Origin: DASRAJ01 sp035638255
Lineage (GTDB): Bacteria; Bacteroidota; Bacteroidia; Chitinophagales; UBA10324
Length of the DNA stretch: 64,000 bases
Reading direction: 5' to 3'
Assembly: GCA_035638255.1 (NCBI GenBank)
Contig: DASRAJ010000075.1
Location: forward strand, 1-64,000
Each line of letters starts with the position of its first letter. Position 1 is the stretch's first letter. The notes under the pieces were generated by a model. It did not search any database, was not told the origin of the DNA, and saw nothing but the letters and a program-made list of their open reading frames with translations. A program made the position numbers and the translations under genes. Positions 41,451 through 50,752 of this stretch are shown piece after piece.

Positions 41451-43730
41451 CTACTTCGTCTTTACACTAAATGTTTTCGAAAACTTGATGATCAAAACCT
41501 GTTGTGCCATTTGCGGCAAAGGCGGATCGTAACGGTCAAGCGTGGTATTGATGTTCGGATTGTACACGATGTACAGGTCAGTTCCTTCCAAAGGATTGTA
41601 CCGGAACCGAAAGTTCGCGCCCAGCACTTTTGAAACATCATCATACTGAATCAGTGAGCTCAGTGAAATTTGAGTATTGAAAGAATAAGTCGTGTTTGCC
41701 GCGATGAGATGACTGAAATATTTTCCATCACCATCATCGGAGAATTGGGAGGGGAAACTGATGTGAGTAAAGAGGTAATCAATCTTCAGGTTAAGGTGCT
41801 TGCTAATTCCACCATAGATTTCAGGAGCAAATGCAAACCGTCGCCCGCCATAAAATTTATCAGCAGTAAGTTTTATCGAGTAAATGAGCTTCTGATTTTT
41901 GGGTGATTCGAATGTGAAGTAATCACCGCGCATGTAGTAGAATTGTGATGGTATTGAAATATGCTCTGTAAAATTCCATACGAAGGGAAGATAATCCATG
42001 TTGTAAGGAATAACCTGGTTGCTGAAGAGCATTCCGTTTTTAAAACTGAGGGAGGGAGTAATCGCGTATGAATTTGTTTCGAAGTAATGATTGTCTGTCG
42101 CTCTCCATTTGAATTGCACTTCAGTTGACAAATCAAAATAGTTGAGCTTCGGTTTGTTTTTTATTTGCCAGGTGTAGCCGTTGAATGCATAAGCATACCT
42201 GTAACCGCGGTCTGCGCAGAAACCACTGAGCGGATTAAAGTTTTTTCCTGAGGAAGTAAGTGAAACAAACGTGCTGTAGCCATAGCTCACACTGCGAATC
42301 AACACAGCATTATAGATCATATTGTGATTAAGAAATTTCCCGTCACCGATGTCGCGGGTTCCGGCCACATTCAACCCGTAGGTCCACACATCATTAATAC
42401 GATGCAGAAAATCGAATCCGAGAGTTTGATTGGAAATGGAATCCACGCTGGTCGTCATGCGGTTGGAGAAAAAGGCGCTGGCGAAACTTCCGTTCTTAAA
42501 TAAATCTTTATGAACGTGGAGCACGCCGAAATTTTCCGGATGAATTCCTGCTGCTGATAAACCCTGTGTCTGCATGTCGAGCGCACCTACCTGCCACCCT
42601 CTTGATTTTCCGGTTAACCGCAACCCGCCAACGATGGGTATGATGTTGCCATTCTCAATACCAATGGTTCGTGAATTGAAAAGCTGGGCATCACCGGCTA
42701 CTCCGAGGTTGAGGTAATCATTTGCCTCGAGAAAAAATTGTCTTTTCTCAGGAAGAAAAATGTTGAATCGCGTGAAATTGAAGACACGGTTGTCTGCTTC
42801 TGCTTGTGCGAAGTCGGTGTTGAGCGTTGCATCGAGCGTAAAGTTTTTGCTGATGCCGATTTTAGCATCGCACCCAATGTTGCTGAGAATTCTGTCTGCT
42901 GTTTCATTCTTCACAAAATAATTTCGTGACATGAAATCTGAAGCGCTTTCATATTTGGTGCCTTCAGCATTCAAAGAATTCACCTGCGAATAATTTGCTT
43001 TCAGGTACGGCGTCAGGTAAAGAGGCGCGACGGACTTGAGATTCCGCAAAACAATTTCCGCTTCAGAGTTTACGCGCCACAACATGTTGGCGAGATTGGG
43101 TTCGCATTCCGGAAAGATGACGTATTCATTTCTTTTCCCGACCTGCCTGATCACTTTCAGGCCCATCACTACTTCATCTCTTGTTTGAAAGCGCAGCGAA
43201 GAGAACGGTATGCTGAATTCTGCAACATAGCCACCATCAAACAGATGTGTTTTCACATCCCAAAAAGTATTGTACGCTGAATTGAAGGAGCTACCGTTAT
43301 CACTCACTTCTTCATCGAAGCGTGCTCCCATAACATTGGAGAAAAAAAGCAGCGCATGTGATTTGTCATTGTAGGTATCGAGCATCAGGTCAATGCCATC
43401 ATCGTTCCTGTTCCATTTGTCACGCTGCAAACCTGATACGATGTACTGACCGGTAGAATCGTAGGCGGTGACCGCTACATACAAATACTCATTGTCGTAG
43501 AGCACCCTCACTTCAGTTTTTATGGAAGGTGGTGCACCCGGAACAGGTTGTGCCTGCATAAAATTATTCCACACCGGGCAACGATTCCAATCTTCCTCAT
43601 TGAGCATTCCGTCAATTTTAACAGGAGATAAAGCAGGTGTGACGATCAATCGTTCACTCAAATTGTTTTGCGCTGAAGCAAGGGCAACAACAAGTATGAA
43701 GATCGCACTGAACGAAATATGCTGACGCAT
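41451..43730 (-). CDS. DUF5916 outer-membrane protein with CBM9-like N-terminus
   Basis: A 759-residue protein. The signal peptide (FSAIFILVVALASAQ) is followed by a carbohydrate-binding family 9-like domain (~30-210: PVKIDGMLNEEDWNRCPVWNNF, EVRVLYDNEYLYVAVTAYD, DGIDLMLDTYND). The C-terminal DUF5916 region (~220-759) is dominated by amphipathic strands. It contains NTDFAQAEADNRVFNFTRFNIFLPEKRQFFLE and repeated aromatic strands, as in an outer-membrane barrel. This is common in Bacteroidota. It probably takes part in uptake or surface binding of a polymer. Its gene diverges from the LytS-type kinase gene with a 171-base spacer. Confidence 0.88.
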   Translation of the reverse strand: MRQHISFSAIFILVVALASAQNNLSERLIVTPALSPVKIDGMLNEEDWNRCPVWNNFMQAQPVPGAPPSIKTEVRVLYDNEYLYVAVTAYDSTGQYIVSGLQRDKWNRNDDGIDLMLDTYNDKSHALLFFSNVMGARFDEEVSDNGSSFNSAYNTFWDVKTHLFDGGYVAEFSIPFSSLRFQTRDEVVMGLKVIRQVGKRNEYVIFPECEPNLANMLWRVNSEAEIVLRNLKSVAPLYLTPYLKANYSQVNSLNAEGTKYESASDFMSRNYFVKNETADRILSNIGCDAKIGISKNFTLDATLNTDFAQAEADNRVFNFTRFNIFLPEKRQFFLEANDYLNLGVAGDAQLFNSRTIGIENGNIIPIVGGLRLTGKSRGWQVGALDMQTQGLSAAGIHPENFGVLHVHKDLFKNGSFASAFFSNRMTTSVDSISNQTLGFDFLHRINDVWTYGLNVAGTRDIGDGKFLNHNMIYNAVLIRSVSYGYSTFVSLTSSGKNFNPLSGFCADRGYRYAYAFNGYTWQIKNKPKLNYFDLSTEVQFKWRATDNHYFETNSYAITPSLSFKNGMLFSNQVIPYNMDYLPFVWNFTEHISIPSQFYYMRGDYFTFESPKNQKLIYSIKLTADKFYGGRRFAFAPEIYGGISKHLNLKIDYLFTHISFPSQFSDDGDGKYFSHLIAANTTYSFNTQISLSSLIQYDDVSKVLGANFRFRYNPLEGTDLYIVYNPNINTTLDRYDPPLPQMAQQVLIIKFSKTFSVKTK

Positions 43731-43901
43731 CAGGAAATATTTCTGTCAATGTTTTTTATTTTTCCCTGTCGCACAACTCTTTTTCTGCAACCTGTTTTAA
43801 TCGGACGGTGAAAAGTTTTTATTCGTCGCTGAAACGTTAATGACCGTTGGCTGCAAATGTTTTTCGGGAAATTCACCTTGCTAAAGCGATAACTTCGTTG
43901 A

Positions 43902-45017
43902 GTGATTCATGATTTCGACATCCGGCATTTCTTCAGGAGGAACCTGAAACAAATTCTTCTTGGCATTTTTTTATTCTGGTTCATTTTCGCGGCTCTCATT
44001 TTTGCTGAAGACAGTATTGCACTTTGGCTCGCTGACATGAAAGCTGATCCGCTGGACCGGAATCAATACATCATTCGGTTTATCGTGTGGATGATGCTGA
44101 CCCCGGCGATCATTTTTCTTGCCGTGAAATTTCCGGTGAGAAGAAAAAATCTCATTGCGGGATTAAGTCTTCATTTTCTTTTCGCACTCCTTACCATTGC
44201 CGTTGAATTCTTCATCGAAGTTCCGATTGTACGCTTAATTACATTTCGGACTACCGGACTAATGCCACCCTATGTTGACTATGCAGCAATCTTCTTCCTT
44301 AAACTAAACATCTACCTGCTGCTTTACTTTGTGATTGCCGGAACCACTTACCTGTTGATGTACATTGAAAGCAACTCCAGGTCGAAGATGATGGCGCGCG
44401 AAGCAGAAATAAAAAGTCAGCAGTTGCAAACACAATTATCAGAGGCAAAGCTTAGCCTGCTGAAGACGCAGTTGGATCCCCATTTCCTCTTCAACACACA
44501 CCACTCGATCGTAAGCTTAATGCTGAGCAATGAGAATGAGAAAGCGATTACGATGCTTACGAAACTCAGTGATTTGCTTCGCCTGAGCCTCGAAGATCTG
44601 CAGCAAACAATCACATTGGAAAAAGAAATTCAGATACTGCGACTTTATCTCGACATTCAGCAAGTGCGCTTCCGGGAACGTTTAAAAATCCTCTTCGACA
44701 TTAAACCGGAAACAGTTTCCTGCAAGGTGCCATCGTTTATTTTGCAGCCGTTGGTTGAGAATGCCATCAAGCATTGTGTGAATGTTTCTTCCGGTGTACA
44801 CACGATTCAAATTCATTCTGACAGAGTTGACGACAATCTTGTTTTGCGAATTGAAAACGATGGCAGTCACATTGAAGCAACAAATTACCGGGAAGGAATC
44901 GGAATCAGTAACACGAAGGAGCGATTGCATCAGCTTTATAACGGGCGTTCACGATTTGAACTTAACAATCTCGGGGATAACGGTGTTGCAGCTATTATCA
45001 CCATTCCTGTAAGTTGA
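43902..45017 (+). CDS. LytS-type sensor histidine kinase
   Basis: A 371-residue membrane kinase. Four hydrophobic helices occupy ~1-155 (HFFRRNLKQILLGIFLFWFIF onward). A coiled-coil linker (~160-190) leads to the His_kinase domain with H-box LDPHFLFNTHHSI, where His is the phospho-acceptor, and a GHKL ATPase domain (PLVENAIKHCV). The domain order is that of the LytS/YpdA family. I chose a GTG start at 43902; the nearby ATG is in another frame. The response regulator gene begins three bases after the stop, so they form a two-component pair. The signal is unknown; the neighbouring DUF5916 gene may be a target. Confidence 0.88.
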   Translation: MIHDFDIRHFFRRNLKQILLGIFLFWFIFAALIFAEDSIALWLADMKADPLDRNQYIIRFIVWMMLTPAIIFLAVKFPVRRKNLIAGLSLHFLFALLTIAVEFFIEVPIVRLITFRTTGLMPPYVDYAAIFFLKLNIYLLLYFVIAGTTYLLMYIESNSRSKMMAREAEIKSQQLQTQLSEAKLSLLKTQLDPHFLFNTHHSIVSLMLSNENEKAITMLTKLSDLLRLSLEDLQQTITLEKEIQILRLYLDIQQVRFRERLKILFDIKPETVSCKVPSFILQPLVENAIKHCVNVSSGVHTIQIHSDRVDDNLVLRIENDGSHIEATNYREGIGISNTKERLHQLYNGRSRFELNNLGDNGVAAIITIPVS

Positions 45018-45020
45018 TTT

Positions 45021-45797
45021 ATGGAAAGAAACGACATCATAACTGCCATCATAGCTGACGATGAATCGCTCGCCAGAAACGTGATCAAAAAATACCTCGC
45101 GGACTTTCCACAAGTGGAGATTATCTGCGAATGTGCAACCGGTTTGGAAGCACTCAACAAAATCAATGAGCATCATCCGGATGTCATCTTTCTTGATATT
45201 CAAATGCCGGACCTGGATGGACTATCACTGCTGAATGAATTGAAATACCCACCCCTGGTCATCTTCACTACAGCATTTAATCAATATGCCATCAAAGCAT
45301 TTGAGATGAGTGCCACAGATTACCTGCTGAAGCCATTCCATAAAGAGCGGTTCGCACAAGCCATGAATAAAGTGCTGCACCAAAGGAATTCTCCCGACGA
45401 GCTTGGAAAAAGATTGATGAGCCTTCAACAATCATTAAACGAAATGACGCGAGCGGAAAAGAAATTTCAGACCCGTGTTGTAGTGAAAGAGAAAGAGAGT
45501 TTTTTGTTTCTTACTACTGAAGAGATCATGTGGCTTGAAGCAAGCGGCGATTACGTAAAAATTCACACCCGGGAAAAATCATTTCTGAAGAACATCAGCT
45601 TAAATGAGTTGGAAGCCAAACTCAATCCGCAAATCTTCGTTCGCATTCACCGCTCGACGATCGTAAATATTTCATTCATTAAAGAGATGAAGCCCTACTT
45701 TAACGGAGAGTATCATATTTATCTCAGGAATGGAACTGAGCTTAAATTAAGCCGGTCGCACAAAGAGCAATTGAGTCAAATAATTGGAGCAGGGTAG
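45021..45797 (+). CDS. LytTR-family response regulator
   Basis: A 258-residue regulator. The receiver (~8-125) has the acidic pair ADDE, the phospho-acceptor Asp in VIFLDIQMPDLDG and Lys in YLLKPF. The C-terminal ~100 residues are a LytTR DNA-binding domain (VVVKEKESFLFLTTEEIMWLEASGDYVKIHT, FVRIHRSTIVNISFI). It pairs with the LytS-type kinase just upstream, 3 bases away, on the same transcript. The genes it controls cannot be told from the sequence. Confidence 0.92.
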   Translation: MERNDIITAIIADDESLARNVIKKYLADFPQVEIICECATGLEALNKINEHHPDVIFLDIQMPDLDGLSLLNELKYPPLVIFTTAFNQYAIKAFEMSATDYLLKPFHKERFAQAMNKVLHQRNSPDELGKRLMSLQQSLNEMTRAEKKFQTRVVVKEKESFLFLTTEEIMWLEASGDYVKIHTREKSFLKNISLNELEAKLNPQIFVRIHRSTIVNISFIKEMKPYFNGEYHIYLRNGTELKLSRSHKEQLSQIIGAG

Positions 45798-45891
45798 AGA
45801 ATGATGTATGAAATTGTGGGACTCAATGTTTCCGAATGATTGAATCCGTGATTTCATTCCTTAAAAAAGAAGATCCGGTGATTGTCAGCTC

Positions 45892-47832
45892 TTATGATGT
45901 GTGTGCTGATTTTGGGTGGATTGGAAGTTCAACAATGACTGTGCACGCTTTTCCCGGCGATGAATCGAAGAAGATGGTGCCGTTCATCTGCGTTACCCGC
46001 GAGCGCATGTTTCGCATGCCAATGCCGCCCGATGCTTTGCCTGGATCAAAGCCAACGCCGTCATCTTGTACCATGAGAGATATTACCCGATCCTGGCGAG
46101 TGAGATGAATGTTTATCTCGCTTGCCTGCGCATGCTTGAGTATGTTGCTTATGAGTTCCTGCGTGATCCGGTAAATCGAAATTTCGGTGCGATGATCAAG
46201 CCGCTCATCCATGCCGTGCGGATAGAAACCCACCTTCATTTTGCCGGAGCTTTGAATGGTATCACTCAGGTCTCTGATAGCTGACACAACTCCGAACTTC
46301 ATCAGTACACCCGATGCGAGGTCATGTGATACCTGGCGGACTTCTTTCACCACATCATCAAACATGGAAGTCACTTTTGTAAATTGATTTTGTGATTGCT
46401 CTGGGACCTCGATTGATTTAGCAAAGCCGGAGAAATGGAGCTTGATGGCGGCGAGCGAGGCACCAATGCGATCGTGCAGGTCGGCTGCGATGCGCTTGCG
46501 CTCTTTCTCCTGCCCATCCATCATGGCATTGAGGGATTTGATCTCCTGCGTGCTGAGGAGCTCTCCTATCTGTTGTTTTTGAATTTGCTCATTGCGTTTT
46601 GAGATTTGTTGCTTTTGCCGGAAGAAAATAAACAGCCATGCAGCAAGGATGATGAGCGCAATTACGCCGCTCATGAAAATATTTTTTTGGAGGCGCTGGA
46701 CTTTGTTCTGAGTGCTCAGAAGGCTGATCTGTGCTTCCTTCTTTTCGGTTTCGTACTTGGTTTGCATTTCTGTAATTGACTTCGCTTTGTTATCGTTGAA
46801 AACGGAATCGTTGTATAGTTGAAACTTTTTTTGAGCTTCGTAAGCATTTGCAAAATCACCTGATGCCCCATAAGCCTGAGCAAGGTTCTTGTAATTAGTA
46901 CTGGTGTATTCCCTATGTCCAATAGATGTACTCATTCGAATACTTTTTTGCAGATATGATATAGCAGTGGCATACTGTCTCCTCTCAAGATAGAGAACTC
47001 CCATATTCCCCAAGGCACGAGCAATATCTAGCCTCCTGTGTAAAATGCTATCAAGAGTTGCACTTCGATTATAGAGAATTAGCGCACTGTCAAAATTCTC
47101 ATTCGCCTGGTATACCTGTGCGAGATTATCACAGGCAATTGCAAGATCTCCGATCATTTCTAGCTGTTGAGTCAGAACAATTCCTTGTTGTAAAAATTTC
47201 TTGGCATCGGAATAGTTTTTCATATCACAATAAACACTCCCAAGATTGGAGATACCTCTTGCAATTCCCTGTGAATCTTGTTTTGCTTCTGATAATGCGA
47301 GACTGTATTTAAAATATTCCTCTGCCTGCGAAAAATTTTTTTGACTTTGATAAACATAACCAATGTTGTTGAACGAGAGTAGAAGATCGGATGTATCCTG
47401 AATACTCTCAAAAATTCTCCGCGCTTCAAGGTGGTAGTATAACGCGGAGTCAAGATCTCCTTTCTTGTTGTAGACATTGCCAATGTTCATATAGCAAGTG
47501 CCAATATCCCGTCGTTTGCCAACTTTATTTCGATACCCCAGACTTTTATTGTAGAGGATGATTGCAGAATCCAGTTGTCCTGCATCTTTCATTAAAATAC
47601 CCAAACGTGTATAGCCATCACCAAGACCACGCAGATAATTTATTTTTTCTGATAGCTTGATTGCGTTTTGGGCGAGCTTGCGGGCTGAATCAGGTTTTGA
47701 TTTTAAAAATTTGAAGCTTTGAGTGTTAAGGTTATTGATATGTGCAGTATCGTCGGTAGAGGACGCCATACTTTTTCCAACACTAAAAACACCAATCAAT
47801 GCAACAATTAAGCGTAAGGAGAAAATACGCAT
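45892..47832 (-). CDS. TPR-containing sensor histidine kinase (HisKA_3 type)
   Basis: A 646-residue sensor. A signal or N-terminal helix (~1-23) is followed by ~six TPR pairs (~55-370, with repeats such as ALGNMGVLYLERRQY). Then come a membrane helix (IFMSGVIALIILAAWLFIFF, ~385-405), a coiled coil, and a HisKA_3 domain with the phospho-acceptor His in RIAADLHDRIGASLAAIKL. The GHKL ATPase domain has ELISNILKHAQA and DDGVGFDPGKASGGIGM. This tetratricopeptide design is common in Bacteroidota and usually partners a LuxR-type regulator. No such regulator lies beside it. The TPRs face the periplasm and may read envelope proteins. Confidence 0.88.
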   Translation of the reverse strand: MRIFSLRLIVALIGVFSVGKSMASSTDDTAHINNLNTQSFKFLKSKPDSARKLAQNAIKLSEKINYLRGLGDGYTRLGILMKDAGQLDSAIILYNKSLGYRNKVGKRRDIGTCYMNIGNVYNKKGDLDSALYYHLEARRIFESIQDTSDLLLSFNNIGYVYQSQKNFSQAEEYFKYSLALSEAKQDSQGIARGISNLGSVYCDMKNYSDAKKFLQQGIVLTQQLEMIGDLAIACDNLAQVYQANENFDSALILYNRSATLDSILHRRLDIARALGNMGVLYLERRQYATAISYLQKSIRMSTSIGHREYTSTNYKNLAQAYGASGDFANAYEAQKKFQLYNDSVFNDNKAKSITEMQTKYETEKKEAQISLLSTQNKVQRLQKNIFMSGVIALIILAAWLFIFFRQKQQISKRNEQIQKQQIGELLSTQEIKSLNAMMDGQEKERKRIAADLHDRIGASLAAIKLHFSGFAKSIEVPEQSQNQFTKVTSMFDDVVKEVRQVSHDLASGVLMKFGVVSAIRDLSDTIQSSGKMKVGFYPHGMDERLDHRTEISIYRITQELISNILKHAQASEINIHLTRQDRVISLMVQDDGVGFDPGKASGGIGMRNMRSRVTQMNGTIFFDSSPGKACTVIVELPIHPKSAHTS

Positions 47833-47881
47833 GCGATCAATTTGGAAAAGATTATTGATTCACTGAACAAAAAACTATTCA

Positions 47882-48505
47882 TCAATCATCAAAAAAATCT
47901 TCAAGGAGACCATCACCTCCAGAACCGTCTGCATCACTTGTGCCGGTCGAAGTATCACCTAAGTTAGTACCAACTTTTGCAGTAATACTGTCAATATTTC
48001 CGGGATTGAATGCTGTTGTGCTATCAAGAGGTTCAGTTTGTTCGTTTGCTGGTCCATTATTATTAAAGCTAACTGTCCTTGTTCCATTCAAATCGCCATA
48101 ATGGGGAGTAACGAATGAAATATTTCCATTGTGGCCGTAAACATAAAGTTCATAGCTAGATGTATTATTAAACTTTAACCATAATTGCGGATGTATGCTG
48201 CCGGTATCATCATCTGCTAAAGCAGTCAGTACAGTGCAGCTTCCTTTAACTTGACCGTTTGCGTCTTTGATCACCACAGTTACTTTACTATGCTGTGCCG
48301 GATTAAAGTTTCCATAGCCAGTCAGTGTTTTCTGGGTAGGAATTGTTTCTACTCCTCCGCCTGTATAGGTTATTATAAATTGATTTGAATCTCCTTTCAA
48401 TGAACTAGTGAATCCAGTTATGTTAGTATTAATCGATATCTCAAGAGTGTAAGTACTCGGGTTGCCGGATTTTCCCAGCCAGAGATAAGGTTTATGTAAG
48501 ATCAT
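47882..48505 (-). CDS. Hypothetical beta-rich protein paired with a subtilase
   Basis: A 207-residue protein of unknown function. It has no signal peptide. The first ~150 residues are predicted beta-rich, with many Thr, Asn and aromatic strands (SIHPQLWLKFNNTSSYELYVYG, NGNISFVTPHYGDLNGTRTVSFN). The last ~35 residues form a Gly/Asp/Ser-rich acidic tail ending LEDFFDD. The start follows the subtilase stop by 12 bases, so they are probably one operon. It could be a substrate, inhibitor or effector of that protease. I tested a gasdermin-like reading of its layout and rejected it. Base composition looks AT-rich beside its neighbours. Confidence 0.6.
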   Translation of the reverse strand: MILHKPYLWLGKSGNPSTYTLEISINTNITGFTSSLKGDSNQFIITYTGGGVETIPTQKTLTGYGNFNPAQHSKVTVVIKDANGQVKGSCTVLTALADDDTGSIHPQLWLKFNNTSSYELYVYGHNGNISFVTPHYGDLNGTRTVSFNNNGPANEQTEPLDSTTAFNPGNIDSITAKVGTNLGDTSTGTSDADGSGGDGLLEDFFDD

Positions 48506-48517
48506 CTTTATTGAGTT

Positions 48518-49726
48518 TTATTGCGTTATCTCTTTAAATTCTCTCAGGATATTCGCAGAATTTATATGGTTGTATTTCTCTTCCTTTATAAAGAAAGGAG
48601 CAGATCTTCGTACTCCATTTCTGAACTCGGAATCCCCTTCGTTGTTTGGTTTGTCACTTCCATTGATCAATGCTTTTCTAATATTGTCTATCGGAGGAAG
48701 TTTCATGCCATATTTATTGTTCTGTTTTGCCCATTGCTGCAGAATAAAAATAATTCCAGTAACAATGGGGGCGGCCATGCTGCTTCCACTTAAGACACTA
48801 TATTTACCTGGTGGCTCTATCGCTGTTGAAATGGTCATAATTGCCGGAGCAGTAAAGAAATTTTTAATGCCGGATTTAGGAGCAGGCCGTTGGGTGAATG
48901 GGGACAAATCATTTGGTTCCATCCGTTTTGAACCATGATTTCTAGTTTGGACATAACCATCACAACATGCCGCTCCACAGGCGATTGTTTTTGTGTAATT
49001 CGCAGGATACGCAAGTCCATATTTTCGAAACTTATCGAAGTAATTTCCACCACTTACTACTACAGGAATATGCTCTTCATATAGTTTCAAAATATTTGAT
49101 AAGACGGAGTCAATTCCATTTTCTGAATTCCACTTTAAATTGTCAAGACCATTAAAAGAAAGATTCACCACACTAATTTTAGTTTTGTGTGATTCTTCAT
49201 TGTAATTAAGCACTCTTGCAAGAGCATCAGCGATTAAACACCATGTCGTACTTGAATCACCGCGTGAACAGACTTTGAAAGAAACAATTGGTGCGCCGGG
49301 GGCCATTCCTTCAATTTGATAATTATCATCGTATTGCCATTGTCTCGCTGCAAGTATGCCAGCTATATGAGTTCCGTGACCATGCTTATCATATTTATCT
49401 TTAGGATTTCCATTACAACTTAAACTGTCAACAACATTTAATGCAGGGTGATCTTTTACAACGCCAGTGTCAATTAGGGCTATGCTATAGTCCTTTGCCA
49501 CATCAAGGTTTTCCTGATTAATTATTCCACTAGTTTCAATTTCCTTTGAGCTCTTCCAACCGAACTTCAACTTTGTACCGACATCGGGGATTATTGGCTT
49601 AAGTAATTCAGGACAAGCAGAAGGAATAATCATTAGTCTTCTGGAAATCAATTCTCGAAAGGTTAGAGACGGCACCATTTTATCAGAGTTTAGGAAATGT
49701 GTCTTTTTAATTTTGAAATCTAACAT
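48518..49726 (-). CDS. Non-secreted subtilisin-like protease (S8)
   Basis: A 402-residue subtilase without a signal peptide or obvious propeptide, so it is probably cytoplasmic. The triad is complete: Asp86 (IALIDTG), His117 (HGHGTHIAG) and Ser316 (SGSSMAAP), with Asn228 (VSGGNYF) in the oxyanion position. Unusual cysteine-rich CGAACCDGY follows near 250-257. No secretion tail is present, unlike the secreted subtilase at 22141. It is followed 12 bases later by the 207-residue beta-rich gene. Cytoplasmic subtilases of this kind are found in bacterial conflict systems, but that is only an inference here. Confidence 0.85.
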   Translation of the reverse strand: MLDFKIKKTHFLNSDKMVPSLTFRELISRRLMIIPSACPELLKPIIPDVGTKLKFGWKSSKEIETSGIINQENLDVAKDYSIALIDTGVVKDHPALNVVDSLSCNGNPKDKYDKHGHGTHIAGILAARQWQYDDNYQIEGMAPGAPIVSFKVCSRGDSSTTWCLIADALARVLNYNEESHKTKISVVNLSFNGLDNLKWNSENGIDSVLSNILKLYEEHIPVVVSGGNYFDKFRKYGLAYPANYTKTIACGAACCDGYVQTRNHGSKRMEPNDLSPFTQRPAPKSGIKNFFTAPAIMTISTAIEPPGKYSVLSGSSMAAPIVTGIIFILQQWAKQNNKYGMKLPPIDNIRKALINGSDKPNNEGDSEFRNGVRRSAPFFIKEEKYNHINSANILREFKEITQ

Positions 49727-49807
49727 TATTGAATCAATTGTTCTAAACTTTTGAAAAATAAATTAACGCGACAAAGATGCTATCATAATGAACTGTCCCG
49801 CATCACA

Positions 49808-49838
49808 GAATTCAGGGATTTTCAGTATCCCTGAATTC
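49808..49838. repeat. Hairpin upstream of the subtilase operon
   Basis: Twelve-base perfect arms (GAATTCAGGGAT and complement) around a seven-base loop. A further AGGGAT-like phrase follows. It lies 82 bases upstream of the subtilase start. It could be an operator, or a terminator for the minus-strand genes to its right, but no T run follows. Confidence 0.55.
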
Positions 49839-49894
49839 AGGGATAGGGAAGGAAATAAAAAATAAAAGAGGCAGGTTTTTCTAAAAAGAGAGAT

Positions 49895-50028
49895 TTACCA
49901 TCCTAGTATCCATGCGAACATTAACGGTGCAACAATTGTCGCATCTGATTCCACAATAAATTTCGGAGTATCAATTCCCAATTTACCCGACGTAATTTTT
50001 TCATGGGAACAGAGCAGTGTAGCAGAAA
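49895..50028 (-). pseudogene. 3'-end fragment of the deoxyhypusine-synthase-like gene, copy A
   Basis: About 134 bases closely match the 3' end of the gene at 51315-52289 (roughly four of five bases by eye). On the minus strand it still reads KLGIDTPKFIV and then MFAWILGW and ends with TAA. A base is missing near its 5' part, so it is not an open gene. Confidence 0.85.
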
Positions 50029-50040
50029 AACTTCCGGTTC

Positions 50041-50574
50041 TCAGAATGAAAATGTTTTACCCAGAAGTTTCGATTTAATTTTGCCTTTAGCTTTTGGAAA
50101 TGGTTTGAAGGATTTTTTTTCGAGGTAATAGCCGGTCACTTCTTTTTCAAACGGATCAGCAATCCAGTATTCTTTTACGCCACATCGTTCATATACAATC
50201 TTCTTTTTTTCCAAATCATGTTTTTGGTTCGTGAGAGAAAGAATTTCCACTACTATATCAGGTGCACCTTCAAATCCGCCATTTGGATGGATCTTGCCGG
50301 GATTATTTTTATTGATGTAGAGAATGTCCGGTTGAAAAACATTATTCTCGTCGAGAAACACATCAAAGGGAGCATCCAGGACATACCCTAATTTATTTTT
50401 CTCAACCTGCGATTCAATTTTTGACTTGATCTTGCCTTTAATAATTTGATGTGTGAATGATGCCCCCGGTGACATGTAGATAGTGTTTTCAATTACTTCG
50501 CACAGGACACCTTCAGGTAACATGCGAAAAAGCTCAACGGCTGTTCTTGGTGATCTGATTACCGACGTTTCCAT
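50041..50574 (-). CDS. Uma2 family (DUF820) PDDEXK nuclease, copy 2
   Basis: A 177-residue protein of the Uma2/DUF820 restriction-nuclease-like family. The motifs are spaced as usual: N-terminal TAVELFRMLPEGVLCEVI, FQPDILYI (Asp), PDIVVEILS (Asp-x-Glu) and a Lys-rich KKKIVYERCGVKEYWIADP. It probably cleaves or binds DNA, but family functions are little tested. It is clearly a paralog of the gene at 50753-51286; the two share the C-terminal FKPFPKAKGKIKSKLLGK phrase. It lies between two copies of the deoxyhypusine-synthase-like 3' end. The start at 50574 gives 177 residues and has its own -7 box just upstream. Confidence 0.88.
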   Translation of the reverse strand: METSVIRSPRTAVELFRMLPEGVLCEVIENTIYMSPGASFTHQIIKGKIKSKIESQVEKNKLGYVLDAPFDVFLDENNVFQPDILYINKNNPGKIHPNGGFEGAPDIVVEILSLTNQKHDLEKKKIVYERCGVKEYWIADPFEKEVTGYYLEKKSFKPFPKAKGKIKSKLLGKTFSF

Positions 50575-50581
50575 GATAAAT

Positions 50582-50589
50582 CAAAATTA
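50582..50589 (-). promoter_or_regulatory. -7 box TAATTTTG of Uma2 copy 2
   Basis: A perfect TAnnTTTG match on the minus strand, seven bases before the start codon. The other Uma2 gene has the same box at nearly the same distance. Confidence 0.45.
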
Positions 50590-50606
50590 CAAATTCAATT
50601 TTCATT

Positions 50607-50742
50607 TCACCACCCAAGTATCCACGCAAACATCAACGGCGCTACAATCGTCGCATCAGACTCTATAATAAATTTCGGCGTATCAATTCCCAATTTCCCT
50701 CCATGTAATTTTTTTATTGGGAACAGAGCAGTGTAGCAGAAA
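50607..50742 (-). pseudogene. 3'-end fragment of the deoxyhypusine-synthase-like gene, copy B
   Basis: About 136 bases match the end of the gene at 51315. It still reads KLGIDTPKFIIESDATIV and MFAWILGW before a TGA. An extra base upstream shifts the frame, so it is a remnant. Together with copy A it forms repeats with a period of about 710 bases. Confidence 0.85.
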
Positions 50743-50752
50743 CTTTGGGTTC

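Noticed and set aside
47882..48505. Reading the 207-residue subtilase partner as a second gasdermin
   Set aside because: It lacks the ordered landmarks seen in the 260-residue protein (QPL..LL, SAGDL, FQD, ITFAV); only beta-richness is shared.
49894..50004. A possible short gene starting at the ATG in copy A of the synthase fragment
   Set aside because: The ATG is out of frame with the conserved MFAWILGW end because a base is missing; this is a remnant.
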